Source of the DNA: Sphingomonadales bacterium Ga0077559
GTDB taxonomy: Bacteria; Pseudomonadota; Alphaproteobacteria; Sphingomonadales; Sphingomonadaceae
Direction: 5' to 3'
Assembly (NCBI GenBank): GCA_001464315.1
Contig: LNFK01000078.1
Span: forward strand, 1-64,000
DNA length: 64,000 nucleotides
Below the pieces are notes generated by a model. The model was given only the letters and a program-made list of their open reading frames with translations. It did no database searches and had not been told where the DNA came from. Positions within the stretch are counted from its first letter, which is position 1, and every line of letters begins with the position of its first letter. The position numbers and the translations under genes were made by a program. Below, one piece after another: positions 17,222-25,947 of this stretch.

Positions 17222-17238
17222 CGTTGCAAATTGCAACG
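17222..17238. promoter_or_regulatory. Operator-like palindrome in the OYE / EamA divergent region
   Basis: CGTTGCAA and TTGCAACG form a perfect 8-bp inverted repeat around a single central A. It lies 8 bp before the EamA start codon and 49 bp before the Old Yellow Enzyme start. The shape suits a dimeric regulator, but none is encoded beside it. Confidence 0.55.
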
Positions 17239-17245
17239 GGGGTTT

Positions 17246-18115
17246 ATGCTTCAGAAGAATATCTATTCCAAACCATCGGCTTTGGCGTTTTTCGCATTGA
17301 TTGCGGGTAATGTCGCGATTGCGTTTGGCCCGTTGCTGGTGCGCTATGCTGATAGTGGACCGATCGCCACGGGTTTTTGGCGTTTGGTACTTGCGACCCC
17401 GTTCCTGTTGCTGGTCGCGCACCGATTTGGCTTCCGACTGCCGCAAGTAAAGCCGCAGACCCTGACGCTGGTAATTATCGCCGGACTTTTTTTCGGCGCG
17501 GATATCATTGCCTGGCATATCGGGATTTTCCAGACCAAATTAGGTAACGCCACATTGTTTGCCAATTGCGCTAGCCTGTTGCTGGTGATTTATGGCGTGT
17601 TCGTCGCCCGGAAATTGCCGGGGAAATGGCAAATGCTCGCGGTGGTACTGGCTTTTGTCGGTGCAGGCTTGCTGATGAGCCAGAGCCTTGAACTTTCGCC
17701 GAAAAATTTTGCCGGAGACCTGCTCTCGCTTGGAGCTGGGCTGGCTTATACCGTTTATCTGGTGCTGATGATGAAGGTCCGCGAAAGCACCGAAAGTTGG
17801 GGGGCATTGGGGCTTGCAAGCGCGGTGGCATCGCTGGTGCTGTTGCCCGCAGCATTGATCGCGGGCGAACAAATCATACCGTCTGTTTGGTGGCCAGTGC
17901 TATTACTCGCCTTTTCTTCGCAATTTTTCGGGCAAGGCTGCCTGACCTATGCACTCCCGCATTTCAGCCCTTTGGTCATCGGCCTCGCTTTGCTGTTGCA
18001 ACCCGCATTGTCGGCGGCGGCAGGATGGATTGCGTTCGGCGAGATACTCAGTGCGCTCGACATCTTCGGCGGCTTCATGGTGATGGCGGCTTTGGTATTG
18101 GTGCGTAAGCAATAG
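17246..18115 (+). CDS. EamA (DMT) family transporter
   Basis: This 289-residue inner-membrane protein has about ten hydrophobic helices arranged as two EamA repeats, as in drug/metabolite exporters. The N-terminal repeat holds AGNVAIAFGPLLVRYAD and FWRLVLATP; the second ends in AAGWIAFGEILSALDIFGGFMVM. The substrate is not predictable. The ATG at 17246 is close behind ACGGGGG; a TTG at 17231 is a weaker option that would overlap the palindrome. It diverges from the Old Yellow Enzyme gene, which may mean joint regulation. Confidence 0.88.
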   Translation: MLQKNIYSKPSALAFFALIAGNVAIAFGPLLVRYADSGPIATGFWRLVLATPFLLLVAHRFGFRLPQVKPQTLTLVIIAGLFFGADIIAWHIGIFQTKLGNATLFANCASLLLVIYGVFVARKLPGKWQMLAVVLAFVGAGLLMSQSLELSPKNFAGDLLSLGAGLAYTVYLVLMMKVRESTESWGALGLASAVASLVLLPAALIAGEQIIPSVWWPVLLLAFSSQFFGQGCLTYALPHFSPLVIGLALLLQPALSAAAGWIAFGEILSALDIFGGFMVMAALVLVRKQ

Positions 18116-18147
18116 GGCTTTTCTTGGGAACACCTTGCGCCTACATT

Positions 18148-18822
18148 ATGCCTATGCATGCACAACCACTTCCCGCCGATCCGACGCTCGATGAAATCCG
18201 CGCCGCGCTTGCGCCAGCCATAGCCCGCAACGCGGCATTTGATGGCTGGAGCCCGGCTGCGGTCGCGGCTGCAGCTACCGAAATCGGCGTTGACCCCGAT
18301 GTCGCGCAACTGGCGTATAAGGACGGCGCGATGGCGATGATCGACGGCTGGATCGACAGCATAGATATGGAAGTTGCCCACCGCTTGCCGCCCGAAAAGC
18401 TCAACGCGATGAAAATTCGGGCGCGCATCACCGCATTGCTCGCGACGCGTATGGAGGTCATGGCCCCCGACCGCGAGGCATTACGCCGCGCGATGGCGAT
18501 CATGGCAATGCCGCAAAATCTTGCACGGGCGGCGAAAATCGGCTGGCGCACAGCTGACCGCAACTGGCGGCTCGCGGGCGATACTGCGACCGATTTCAAC
18601 CATTATACCAAGCGGTTGACGCTGTCGGCGGTCTATGGAAGTTTGCTTGTCGTCTTCGTCAATGACGAGAGCGAGGACTTCGCCGACAGCCGCGCTTTCC
18701 TCGACCGGCGCATCGACAATGTGATGCAGTTTGAAAAGGTCAAAGCGCAGGCCAAGGCGCGCCAAGAATATGTGCCAAGTTTCTCGCGGTTCATCGGCAG
18801 GCTACGCTATCCCGCCAGATAA
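18148..18822 (+). CDS. COQ9 family protein (ubiquinone biosynthesis accessory)
   Basis: This 224-residue protein resembles COQ9, a lipid-binding TetR-fold protein that supports the COQ7 hydroxylase step of ubiquinone synthesis. It has the family pattern AFDGWSPAAVAAAATEIGVD near the N terminus. A C-terminal region follows with NWRLAGDTATDFNHYTKRLTLSAVYGSLLVVFVND, the part that binds isoprenoid lipids. The start is uncertain among ATGs at 18148 and 18154, with no strong ribosome site. It lies 32 bp after the EamA gene and 37 bp before feoA. Confidence 0.88.
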   Translation: MPMHAQPLPADPTLDEIRAALAPAIARNAAFDGWSPAAVAAAATEIGVDPDVAQLAYKDGAMAMIDGWIDSIDMEVAHRLPPEKLNAMKIRARITALLATRMEVMAPDREALRRAMAIMAMPQNLARAAKIGWRTADRNWRLAGDTATDFNHYTKRLTLSAVYGSLLVVFVNDESEDFADSRAFLDRRIDNVMQFEKVKAQAKARQEYVPSFSRFIGRLRYPAR

Positions 18823-18859
18823 GCGAATCTTACTTGATGTTATTGCGAATCGGTTGCAA

Positions 18860-19111
18860 ATGGGCGGCGTGCAACTTGACCAGCTTCCCCTCAACCAATT
18901 TGCCATTGTGCGCACGATAGATTGGTCGGCCTTTCCCGATAGCGAAGGGCACCGATTGCGCTCGCTCGGCCTTGAAGAAGGTGTCGGTATCGAGGCGCTG
19001 CACATGGGCATATTGCTCTGGAAAGACCCTATAGCTGTGCGCGTCGGGCGGATGACAATCGCGCTTCGCCGCAAGGTCGCCGCGGCGATCATCTGCGAGT
19101 TTGCCGCATGA
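18860..19111 (+). CDS. feoA: Ferrous iron transport protein A
   Basis: This 83-residue SH3-like FeoA has LDQLPLNQFAIVR near the N terminus, the central RLRSLGLEEG and the end RVGRMTIALRRKVAAAIICE. It regulates or couples to the FeoB channel at the inner membrane. The ATG at 18860 gives normal family length; an open stretch upstream lacks family residues and overlaps the preceding gene. Its TGA overlaps the feoB start, so the two are translationally coupled. No feoC is seen. Confidence 0.92.
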   Translation: MGGVQLDQLPLNQFAIVRTIDWSAFPDSEGHRLRSLGLEEGVGIEALHMGILLWKDPIAVRVGRMTIALRRKVAAAIICEFAA

Positions 19112-20958
19112 CCGAAATGATGCCTCTGGTTGCGTTGGTCGGCAATCCTAATGCCGGGAAAAGCGCGTTGTTCAATGCGCTGACCGGAGCGCGGCAGAAA
19201 ATTGCCAATTATCCCGGCGTAACCGTTGAACGCAAAAGCGGGCGGATTGCACTCGCCGATGGCAGGCCGGTTGAACTGGTTGATTTGCCAGGTGCTTACA
19301 GCCTGTCGCCGGACAGTCTCGATGAGGCGGTGACTCGCGACGTCGTGCTCGGCAAGCTCGAAGGCCATCGCCGTCCCGATGCACTGATCATCGTTGTCGA
19401 CGCAGGCAATCTCGACAACCATTTGCGCTTTACGCTCGAGCTTGTGGCGCTTGGCCTGCCCGTGGTGGTCGCACTCAACATGGTCGATCTGGCCGAGCGT
19501 GACGGGCTTGAACTTGACCCCGCAAAGCTATCATCCAAACTCGGCGTTCCGGTGGTCCAGACAGTCGCGGTGCGCAAGCGCGGTCTGGATGCATTGGTCG
19601 AGACGCTCGACGCTCAACTCAAAATTCCGCCAGTTGCGGCCAGCCCAATTGCCGAACGCAAGGCGTTGACCGCAAGAGCGCATAGCATCGCCAAAGCGGT
19701 GATCGTCAAGGAAACTGCGACCCGGCAATGGACTCGCACGCTCGATAATATCCTGCTTCATCCCTTTGCCGGGCCGCTGATACTGTTCGGGTTGTTGTTT
19801 GTGATGTTCCAGTCGGTCTTTGCGTGGTCCGAAGCGCCAATCGGCTGGATCGAAACCGGAATCGCGGCGCTGTCTGATGGCATCGCCGCAACATTGCCGA
19901 CGGGTTTTTTCCGGTCGTTATTGATTGAGGGCGTTTTGGCGGGTGTCGGATCGGTGATCGTCTTCTTGCCGCAGATTTTGATCCTGTTCCTCTTCATCCT
20001 GATACTCGAAGCGACCGGCTATATGACCCGCGCGGCATTTGTTATGGACCGGATGATGGCGAGCGTTGGTCTGTCAGGCCATAGCTTCATCCCGTTGCTG
20101 TCGTCTTTTGCCTGCGCAATTCCTGGCATTATGGCGACGCGCACGATCATGGACCAGAAGGACCGGCTGACAACGATATTGATCGCGCCATTGATGACCT
20201 GTTCGGCACGATTGCCAGTTTATACGGTGATTATCGGCGCGTTCATTCCGGCGCGCGCGATTGGACCCGGTATCGGCCTGCAGGGAACGGTGCTGTTCGC
20301 GCTGTATATGGCAGGGATCGTCGGCGCGATGGTCGCGGCTCTTTTCCTGCGCCGGACGGTAGCCAAGGGGAGCAACAGCAGCTTCCTGATCGAAATGCCG
20401 CGGTACCAACTGCCACTGATCCGCGACATCGCGCTCGGCTTGTGGCAGCGCGCATGGGTTTTCCTGCGGCGCGCGGGGACAATCATCTTTGCGTCGACGA
20501 TCCTGTTGTGGGTGCTGCTCAGCTTTCCCAAAGTCCCCATCGGCAGCGAGATGACTCAAAGCGAATATTCGGTCGCTGGACGCATCGCATCGGGCCTTGC
20601 TGTCGTGACCGAGCCGATCGGTTTTAACGACAAGATCGCACTGGCCTTGATCCCGGCGATGGCAGCGCGCGAAGTGGCGGTGTCGGCGCTCGCCACCGCC
20701 TATTCGGTTGATGCCGGTGACGAAGACGCAACCGCGATGGCTTTGGGCGACCGGCTGGCGGGCCAATGGTCCCTGGCAACGGCGCTGGCGTTCCTCGCCT
20801 GGTTCGTTTTTGCCCCGCAATGCATATCCACCATCGCCGTCGCCAAGCGCGAAACCAACGGATGGAAATGGCCGATATTCATGGTCACTTATCTTTTTGC
20901 GTTGGCCTACATCGCGGCTGGCATAACCTATTGGACAGCACGTTCCTTCGGCTTATAG
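19108..20958 (+). CDS. feoB: Ferrous iron transporter FeoB
   Basis: This 616-residue inner-membrane Fe(II) transporter has an N-terminal G domain with P-loop GNPNAGKS (12-19), DLPG at 59-62 and NMVD at 124-127. About eight membrane helices follow, with the Gate motifs FACAIPGIMATRTI and LIPAMAAREVA. It is shorter than the roughly 770-residue E. coli protein but within the range of alphaproteobacterial FeoB. It overlaps feoA. I did not find a convincing Fur box upstream of feoA. Confidence 0.95.
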   Translation: MTEMMPLVALVGNPNAGKSALFNALTGARQKIANYPGVTVERKSGRIALADGRPVELVDLPGAYSLSPDSLDEAVTRDVVLGKLEGHRRPDALIIVVDAGNLDNHLRFTLELVALGLPVVVALNMVDLAERDGLELDPAKLSSKLGVPVVQTVAVRKRGLDALVETLDAQLKIPPVAASPIAERKALTARAHSIAKAVIVKETATRQWTRTLDNILLHPFAGPLILFGLLFVMFQSVFAWSEAPIGWIETGIAALSDGIAATLPTGFFRSLLIEGVLAGVGSVIVFLPQILILFLFILILEATGYMTRAAFVMDRMMASVGLSGHSFIPLLSSFACAIPGIMATRTIMDQKDRLTTILIAPLMTCSARLPVYTVIIGAFIPARAIGPGIGLQGTVLFALYMAGIVGAMVAALFLRRTVAKGSNSSFLIEMPRYQLPLIRDIALGLWQRAWVFLRRAGTIIFASTILLWVLLSFPKVPIGSEMTQSEYSVAGRIASGLAVVTEPIGFNDKIALALIPAMAAREVAVSALATAYSVDAGDEDATAMALGDRLAGQWSLATALAFLAWFVFAPQCISTIAVAKRETNGWKWPIFMVTYLFALAYIAAGITYWTARSFGL

Positions 20959-20995
20959 CAAGGCCAGATAATCCATAAAGTTAGAGGGCAAAGAT

Positions 20996-21511
20996 ATGGC
21001 GGGCAGCGTCAATAAAGTAATCATCGTCGGCAATCTGGGTGCTGACCCCGAGGTCAAATCCTTCCAAAATGGCGGACGCATCTGCAATTTGCGGATCGCG
21101 ACGTCAGAAGACTGGAAAGACAAAAATACCGGCGAAAAGAAAGAGCGCACCGAGTGGCATACCGTTGTGCTCAACTCCGATGGCCTCGTCGGCGTTGCCG
21201 AGCGCTTCCTGAAAAAAGGCAGCAAGGTATATATCGAGGGCAGCCTGCGCACACGCAAATGGCAGGACGCATCGGGCAATGACCGTTATTCGACCGAAGT
21301 GTCGGTTGCCGGTTTCGACGGAAAGCTGGTGATGCTTGACGGCGCAAAGGGCGGCTCGGGCGGCGGCGGCAATGACGGTTGGAGCGGCGGTTCCTCAGGT
21401 GGCGGCGCGCCGTCTGGCGGCGGTCAGGGCGGCAGCAACTGGCAGGGCGGATCATCGGGCTTTGGCGGCGGCGACTTCGATAATGACCTCGACGACGACG
21501 TCCCGTTTTGA
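20996..21511 (+). CDS. ssb: Single-stranded DNA-binding protein
   Basis: This 171-residue protein has an N-terminal OB fold (1 to about 110; [33 protein letters not shown]), a glycine- and serine-rich linker (about 118-160) and the acidic tail DLDDDVPF. The tail recruits replication and repair partners. It acts as a tetramer on single-stranded DNA. It starts 38 bp after feoB and is separated from the next gene by 45 bp. Confidence 0.97.
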   Translation: MAGSVNKVIIVGNLGADPEVKSFQNGGRICNLRIATSEDWKDKNTGEKKERTEWHTVVLNSDGLVGVAERFLKKGSKVYIEGSLRTRKWQDASGNDRYSTEVSVAGFDGKLVMLDGAKGGSGGGGNDGWSGGSSGGGAPSGGGQGGSNWQGGSSGFGGGDFDNDLDDDVPF

Positions 21512-21556
21512 TCCTTAGGGTAACCGCATAAGCCAAAGCAACGAACAGGGACCGAG

Positions 21557-22231
21557 ATGAAAAAAGCGATTTTGGTCCTGTTGGTGCTTGCGGCGGTCGC
21601 GTCCTATTTCCTGTTCGATCTCGGCCAGTATTTGAGCCTGGAAAATTTCAAGGCGCAGCAGGCCGAGATTCTAGCGGCCAAGAACGCCAATCCGGTGCTC
21701 TATGTCGCCGGATTTTTTCTCATTTACGTCGCCGTGACCGGGCTATCGATTCCAGGCGCGGCGATTATGACGTTGATTGCCGGGGCGCTGTTCGGGCTGG
21801 CGCTTGGTACAATCATTGTGTCCTTCGCCTCGACCATTGGCGCAACTTTGGCGTTTCTGGGTTCGCGCTATGTGCTGCGCGACTGGGTGCAGTCGAAATT
21901 TGGTGCTCGGCTGAAGGCGATTGACGATGGGCTGGCCAAGGATGGTGCATTCTATTTGTTTACGTTGCGCCTAATCCCTGTGTTCCCGTTCTTCGTTATT
22001 AACCTGCTGATGGGTCTGACTCGAATCAAGACTTGGACCTTTTTCTGGGTCAGTCAGCTCGGAATGCTGGCGGGCACAATTGTATATGTGAACGCCGGGA
22101 CGCAGATCAGCCAGATCGATTCGACCGCAGGCCTCTTGTCGCCGACGTTGATCGGGTCATTCGTTTTGCTGGCGCTGTTCCCTTGGGCAGCAAAAGCGCT
22201 CATCGCTTATGTGAACCGCCGCCGTGCATAA
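21557..22231 (+). CDS. TVP38/TMEM64 (VTT domain) family membrane protein
   Basis: This 224-residue inner-membrane protein has a VTT/DedA-like domain: an N-terminal helix, then GLSIPGAAIMTLIAGALFGLALGTI and the conserved FTLRLIPVFPFFVINLLMGLTRIKTWTFF. Relatives are implicated in lipid scrambling or envelope homeostasis. Its last 8 bases overlap the GTG start of a flavin disulfide reductase. The TVP38-reductase pair recurs across bacteria, which suggests a linked role in membrane redox, but the substrate is unknown. Confidence 0.88.
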   Translation: MKKAILVLLVLAAVASYFLFDLGQYLSLENFKAQQAEILAAKNANPVLYVAGFFLIYVAVTGLSIPGAAIMTLIAGALFGLALGTIIVSFASTIGATLAFLGSRYVLRDWVQSKFGARLKAIDDGLAKDGAFYLFTLRLIPVFPFFVINLLMGLTRIKTWTFFWVSQLGMLAGTIVYVNAGTQISQIDSTAGLLSPTLIGSFVLLALFPWAAKALIAYVNRRRA

Positions 22232-23675
22232 AAAGCCCAAAAGCTTCGATCGCAATCTGATCGTCATCGGTGCTGGCTCCGCCGGCTTGGTATCGGCCTA
22301 TATCGCCGCGATGGTGAAGGCCAAGGTGACGCTGATTGAAGCGCAAGACATGGGCGGCGATTGCCTCAACACTGGATGCGTGCCATCAAAGGCTTTGATC
22401 AAGAGCGCCAAGGTCGCGCACCAGATCGCCGACGCCGCGCGCTTTGGCGTCAATGCGCCAGCTGCCACAGTCGATTTTCCCGCAGTCATGCGCCGCGTGC
22501 GTGACGTCATAACGGCCATCGAGCCACATGACAGTGTTGAGCGCTTCACCGGACTGGGCGTCGATTGCGTGAAGGGCTATGCGCGCTTTATCGACCCGTG
22601 GACGGTCGAGATTGACGGTGAAAGGCGTTTGACAGCGCAATCCTTCATTATTGCCACTGGTGCCGCACCGTTGATCCCGCCATTGCCGGGGGTGGAGGCA
22701 AGCGGTTATCTGACCAGCGAGACTTTGTGGGATGCGTTTGCGACTCGCGAAGCAGCGCCGGAGCGTCTGGTCATTTTGGGTGGCGGCCCGATTGGTTGTG
22801 AACTCGCACAGGCATTTCAACGGCTTGGAAGCCAGGTCACAATCGTCGAAATGGCCGAGCGCTTGCTGCTGAAGGAAGATGCCGACGCAGCGGCATTAGT
22901 GACCGCGCAATTGCAGGCCGAGGGCGTTTCGGTTTTAATCGGGCATAAGGCGCTGCGGTTTGAAGGCGGCAAGAATCTGTTTGTTGAAGGACCGGACGGC
23001 GAAAAGCAGATTGGCTTCGACGACATCATCATTGCGGTCGGGCGTAAGCCCCGTGTAGCTGGTTTTGGTCTGGAAGAGCTTGGATTGGTTGTCGAAGGTA
23101 GGCTCGACAATGACGAGTTCCTGCGGACAAACCTGCCGCATATCCTCTGCGCCGGCGATGTCGCGGGACGGCAGCAGCTGACGCATGGCGGTAGCCACGA
23201 GGCGTGGTATGCCAGCGTCAACGCGCTCGCTCGCCCGTTCAAGAAATATCGCACTGATTACCGCGTGCTGCCCCGCGTGACCTACACCGAGCCCGAGTTA
23301 GCCGCCGTCGGATTGACAGAGGCCGGCGCGATAGCGAAGGGCATATCGTTCGATGTGACCCGCTATGATCTGGACGATCTTGACCGCGCGATTGCCGAGA
23401 GCGAGGCTAAAGGCTTTGTCAAAATCCTTACCGCAAAGGGAAGCGACGAGATATTGGGCACGACGATCATTGGCCAACATGCAGGAGAAATTTTGGCCGA
23501 GGTTACCTTTGCGATGAAGCATAAAATGGGACTTCGGAAGATATTGCAGACGATCCATCCCTATCCGACCTGGGCCGAAGCGAACAAATATGCGGCCGGG
23601 CAATATGGGTTGGCGCGCAAGCCGGAGGGTCTGCTAAAGTGGGCCGAACGTTGGTTCCGATGGCAGCGCGGCTAG
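22224..23675 (+). CDS. FAD-dependent pyridine nucleotide-disulfide oxidoreductase (mercuric reductase/Lpd-like)
   Basis: This 483-residue flavoprotein has the FAD motif VIGAGSAGLVSAY near residue 14 and the redox disulfide GGDCLNTGCVPSKALI (Cys47, Cys52). An NAD(P)H-binding GGGPIGCELAQAF follows, and near the C terminus HPYPTWAEANKY. It lacks the paired C-terminal cysteines of true MerA, and no mer genes are nearby. The tightly coupled TVP38 gene suggests a membrane-linked reductase rather than a dehydrogenase-complex E3. The start is GTG at 22224. Its TAG interlocks with the stop codon of the convergent gene. Confidence 0.87.
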   Translation: MHKKPKSFDRNLIVIGAGSAGLVSAYIAAMVKAKVTLIEAQDMGGDCLNTGCVPSKALIKSAKVAHQIADAARFGVNAPAATVDFPAVMRRVRDVITAIEPHDSVERFTGLGVDCVKGYARFIDPWTVEIDGERRLTAQSFIIATGAAPLIPPLPGVEASGYLTSETLWDAFATREAAPERLVILGGGPIGCELAQAFQRLGSQVTIVEMAERLLLKEDADAAALVTAQLQAEGVSVLIGHKALRFEGGKNLFVEGPDGEKQIGFDDIIIAVGRKPRVAGFGLEELGLVVEGRLDNDEFLRTNLPHILCAGDVAGRQQLTHGGSHEAWYASVNALARPFKKYRTDYRVLPRVTYTEPELAAVGLTEAGAIAKGISFDVTRYDLDDLDRAIAESEAKGFVKILTAKGSDEILGTTIIGQHAGEILAEVTFAMKHKMGLRKILQTIHPYPTWAEANKYAAGQYGLARKPEGLLKWAERWFRWQRG

Positions 23676-24277
23676 CGGAAAGTTTTGGCGGCGAGCATGA
23701 TGCGCTGCGCCACAGTCAGAACGCACAGGCCTGCAAAAAGCAAAGCCAAAACCGGGAAATATTCCGGAAACAGACAGAACAGGATGAAAAAGGCGATGGT
23801 CTCGCCGCCCTCCATCAATCCGGTCGAATATATAAAAGCCTTGGATCCGTGCGCGCCATCGGCTCCCTGGCCTTTACTGGCGGCGATGGCGGCGAAGGCC
23901 AGAAAGCTGACAGCGGTTAGCGTGAAGCTGGCGACCAGTAGCAAAGCGGGTAACTGATTTGGCAGGTTCGCCCAGCCGAACGCGACGGGTATCGAAATAT
24001 AAAATATGTAATCGGCGAGAGTATCGAGATATCCACCCCACTCGGACGCACTATTGATCCGCGCAACTGCGCCATCGAGTCCGTCAAGGATTCGGTTGAG
24101 CATAATTAAAGCCAGCGCGACGGCAAAATGCTCCTGAATCACGGCAACTGCCGCGGCCAGCCCGACTAGAGCGCCAAATAAGGTGAGCGCATTGGCCGAA
24201 ACTCCCGAGCGCGCTATACCGAGCGCCACTGCGTTCAACGGCGGGTCAATTTTTGTGCGCAGTTTGGCATCAAACAT
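23672..24277 (-). CDS. CDP-alcohol phosphatidyltransferase family protein
   Basis: This 201-residue membrane protein with about five helices belongs to the CDP-alcohol phosphotransferase family, which makes phospholipids by displacing CMP from a CDP-alcohol. The metal-binding motif reads DGAVARINSASEWGGYLDTLAD (about 68-89). The spacing between AR and the glycine is seven residues, one fewer than the usual eight if the first glycine is used. The head-group substrate is not predictable. It follows the DUF177 gene on the reverse strand by 12 bp. Confidence 0.86.
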   Translation of the reverse strand: MFDAKLRTKIDPPLNAVALGIARSGVSANALTLFGALVGLAAAVAVIQEHFAVALALIMLNRILDGLDGAVARINSASEWGGYLDTLADYIFYISIPVAFGWANLPNQLPALLLVASFTLTAVSFLAFAAIAASKGQGADGAHGSKAFIYSTGLMEGGETIAFFILFCLFPEYFPVLALLFAGLCVLTVAQRIMLAAKTFR

Positions 24278-24289
24278 TTCGCGCCTCGT

Positions 24290-24820
24290 TCATTTCTTCG
24301 CCAGCAGGTCCTTCAGCCCCGACAAAGCGCCCGATGGGACAATCTCATCCTCGGATTTGACCCCAGCCGCTTTCAATATTACCTCGGCCTCCGGACTGCG
24401 CGGGTACGGATTGAGTGCAAGCCCCATCGATTGCGCGACCGCTTCGCCCAAGTCGATTGTGTGGCCGTCCTGAAACACAGTGTCGCAATCGTTGGCCCCT
24501 AATTCGATCTCGGTCTCGCCACCGCCTGACGGCTCGGGAATGAAACGGATGTGAATTGGTTCGTCGATGGTGGCAGGGACCAAGTCGTTGGTGGCTATAC
24601 AATATTGAGCAAGATCGGCGATGAAACGCCCGGTGGCGATGACGTCTGGGCCGTCGAGAACCAAGGAAAGTTGCGCCTCCAGCGACTCGAGCGATGCCAG
24701 GTCGAAGCGTGCTACCAAACCGGACCGGGCGGCTTCGTCGGCGGCCAGGTGGAGGTTTCGGCTGTGGCTGCCTATTTCGGATAATTTGACAACATGGCTG
24801 AATTCATTGGCAGTCACCAT
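24290..24820 (-). CDS. DUF177 / YceD family protein
   Basis: This 176-residue acidic protein of the YceD (DUF177) family begins EFSHVVKLSEIGSHSRNLHLAADEAARSGLVARFDLASLESLEAQLSL. In many bacteria YceD is encoded with rpmF and the fatty-acid gene plsX and is linked to 23S rRNA maturation. Here neither rpmF nor plsX is adjacent; a phospholipid synthase gene follows instead. It overlaps the upstream ubiquinol-cytochrome c chaperone gene by 7 bases. Confidence 0.86.
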   Translation of the reverse strand: MVTANEFSHVVKLSEIGSHSRNLHLAADEAARSGLVARFDLASLESLEAQLSLVLDGPDVIATGRFIADLAQYCIATNDLVPATIDEPIHIRFIPEPSGGGETEIELGANDCDTVFQDGHTIDLGEAVAQSMGLALNPYPRSPEAEVILKAAGVKSEDEIVPSGALSGLKDLLAKK

Positions 24821-25338
24821 TTGGCACTGCCCTCAACAATCATATCAGGAAGTTGCGAACCGAGCGCGCGTTCTGTAGCCAGCAAGCCCTGATGCACATG
24901 CGCCAGCCCGGCGGCATCGACGTTCTGCCCGCGGTAGATATTGCGCGAAATGGCTTCGTCCAGCTTGCTATGATCGGCCATAGCTTCGCGGAATGCGCCA
25001 AGGCGTCCGCCGACCGCACTCATGATCTTGCCGATATGCTTGCCGACAATCATGTCGCCGATACCGACCTCGCGCAATTGCCCGTCCATATCGTCGACGA
25101 ACACTTCGGTGAGGTGCACCATATCCTGCGCCCGCGAAGGATCTTCCTCCAACCGCAGCAGCACCAACGAGAGGATTGCGGCGACCATATCGAAACGGCC
25201 GTCGATATGATCGGGCACCTGCCCCTCGATATACCAATGCGGTTTGCGCGCTTCGGCAACGATCTGATTATACAGCGGCACTAATTTGAGCTTTGGGTCA
25301 GGTTCGGCATTTCCGAACAGTCGTTTCAAAAGGGACAT
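24814..25338 (-). CDS. Ubiquinol-cytochrome c chaperone family protein (CBP3-like)
   Basis: This 174-residue protein resembles CBP3/UQCC1, an assembly factor for cytochrome b of the bc1 complex. The domain spans most of the length: LYNQIVAEARKPHWYIEGQVPDHIDGRFDMVAAILSLVLLRL, then DMDGQLREVGIGDMIVGKHIGKIMSAVGGRLGAF. The ATG at 25336-25338 (MSLLKRLFGN) fits the family; an upstream in-frame ATG would add 11 residues. It is divergent from bamE, a neighbourhood shared with other alphaproteobacteria. Confidence 0.9.
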   Translation of the reverse strand: MSLLKRLFGNAEPDPKLKLVPLYNQIVAEARKPHWYIEGQVPDHIDGRFDMVAAILSLVLLRLEEDPSRAQDMVHLTEVFVDDMDGQLREVGIGDMIVGKHIGKIMSAVGGRLGAFREAMADHSKLDEAISRNIYRGQNVDAAGLAHVHQGLLATERALGSQLPDMIVEGSAKW

Positions 25339-25450
25339 GGGATTTCTCGCTTCCGGCCACTCATCGGGCATTCATCTGGACTTGCATATTGATATTGCGC
25401 CCCAAGGATGCAATGGCAAAGCCTTCATTTTGCAAAGTTCGGAGAAGTCT

Positions 25451-25924
25451 ATGCGCGCGTCGCAAATTGTCAGCCTTTCAGCCATCGTTACCGCGTTGGT
25501 GCTGACCTCCGGCTGCACCCGCCTGCGCGGCCAGCAAGGCTATGTCGGCGATGCAGCTTTGCTCACCTCGGTTCAGCCTGGGGTCGACAACAAGGCATCT
25601 GTACAAGCGTCGCTTGGCCGCCCGACCTTTGTCGGGCAATTTGACCAGAATGACTGGTATTATTATTCGCGCCAGACCAGGCAGCTCGCATTTTCCCAAC
25701 CAACCGCAAGCGAGCAATATGTGCTGAAGGTACGCTTCGATCCTGCCGGAAATGTCGCATCTGTTACCCAGACCGGAAAAGAGCTGATCTCAAAAATCAG
25801 CCCCGAAGGCGACAAGACCCCGACCTTGGGCCGCAACAAGAGCTTCTTCGAAGAAGTCTTTGGCAATATCGGCTCGGTTGGTGCAGGTTCGGGCCAAGGC
25901 GCAACACCGAACAGCCCGAACTAA
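25451..25924 (+). CDS. bamE: Outer membrane assembly lipoprotein BamE (SmpA/OmlA)
   Basis: This 157-residue lipoprotein has a signal peptide ending in the lipobox LTSGC (cysteine about 19). A BamE domain follows, with SVQPGVDNKASVQASLGRPTFVGQFDQNDWYYYS. BamE is part of the Bam complex that folds beta-barrel proteins into the outer membrane. The ATG at 25451 has GGAGAAG just upstream. The C-terminal tail beyond residue 110 is longer than in E. coli BamE and ends in a glycine/asparagine-rich stretch. Confidence 0.93.
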   Translation: MRASQIVSLSAIVTALVLTSGCTRLRGQQGYVGDAALLTSVQPGVDNKASVQASLGRPTFVGQFDQNDWYYYSRQTRQLAFSQPTASEQYVLKVRFDPAGNVASVTQTGKELISKISPEGDKTPTLGRNKSFFEEVFGNIGSVGAGSGQGATPNSPN

Positions 25925-25947
25925 GCCGGTAACTATCGGGCGCTAAA

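Noticed and set aside
17174-17518. In-frame N-terminal extension of the Old Yellow Enzyme
   Set aside because: It would cross the divergent promoter and overlap the EamA gene; the ATG at 17173 gives the family start with a ribosome site.
21340-21480. Glycine-rich repetitive stretch
   Set aside because: It encodes the normal flexible linker of SSB, not an independent repeat element.
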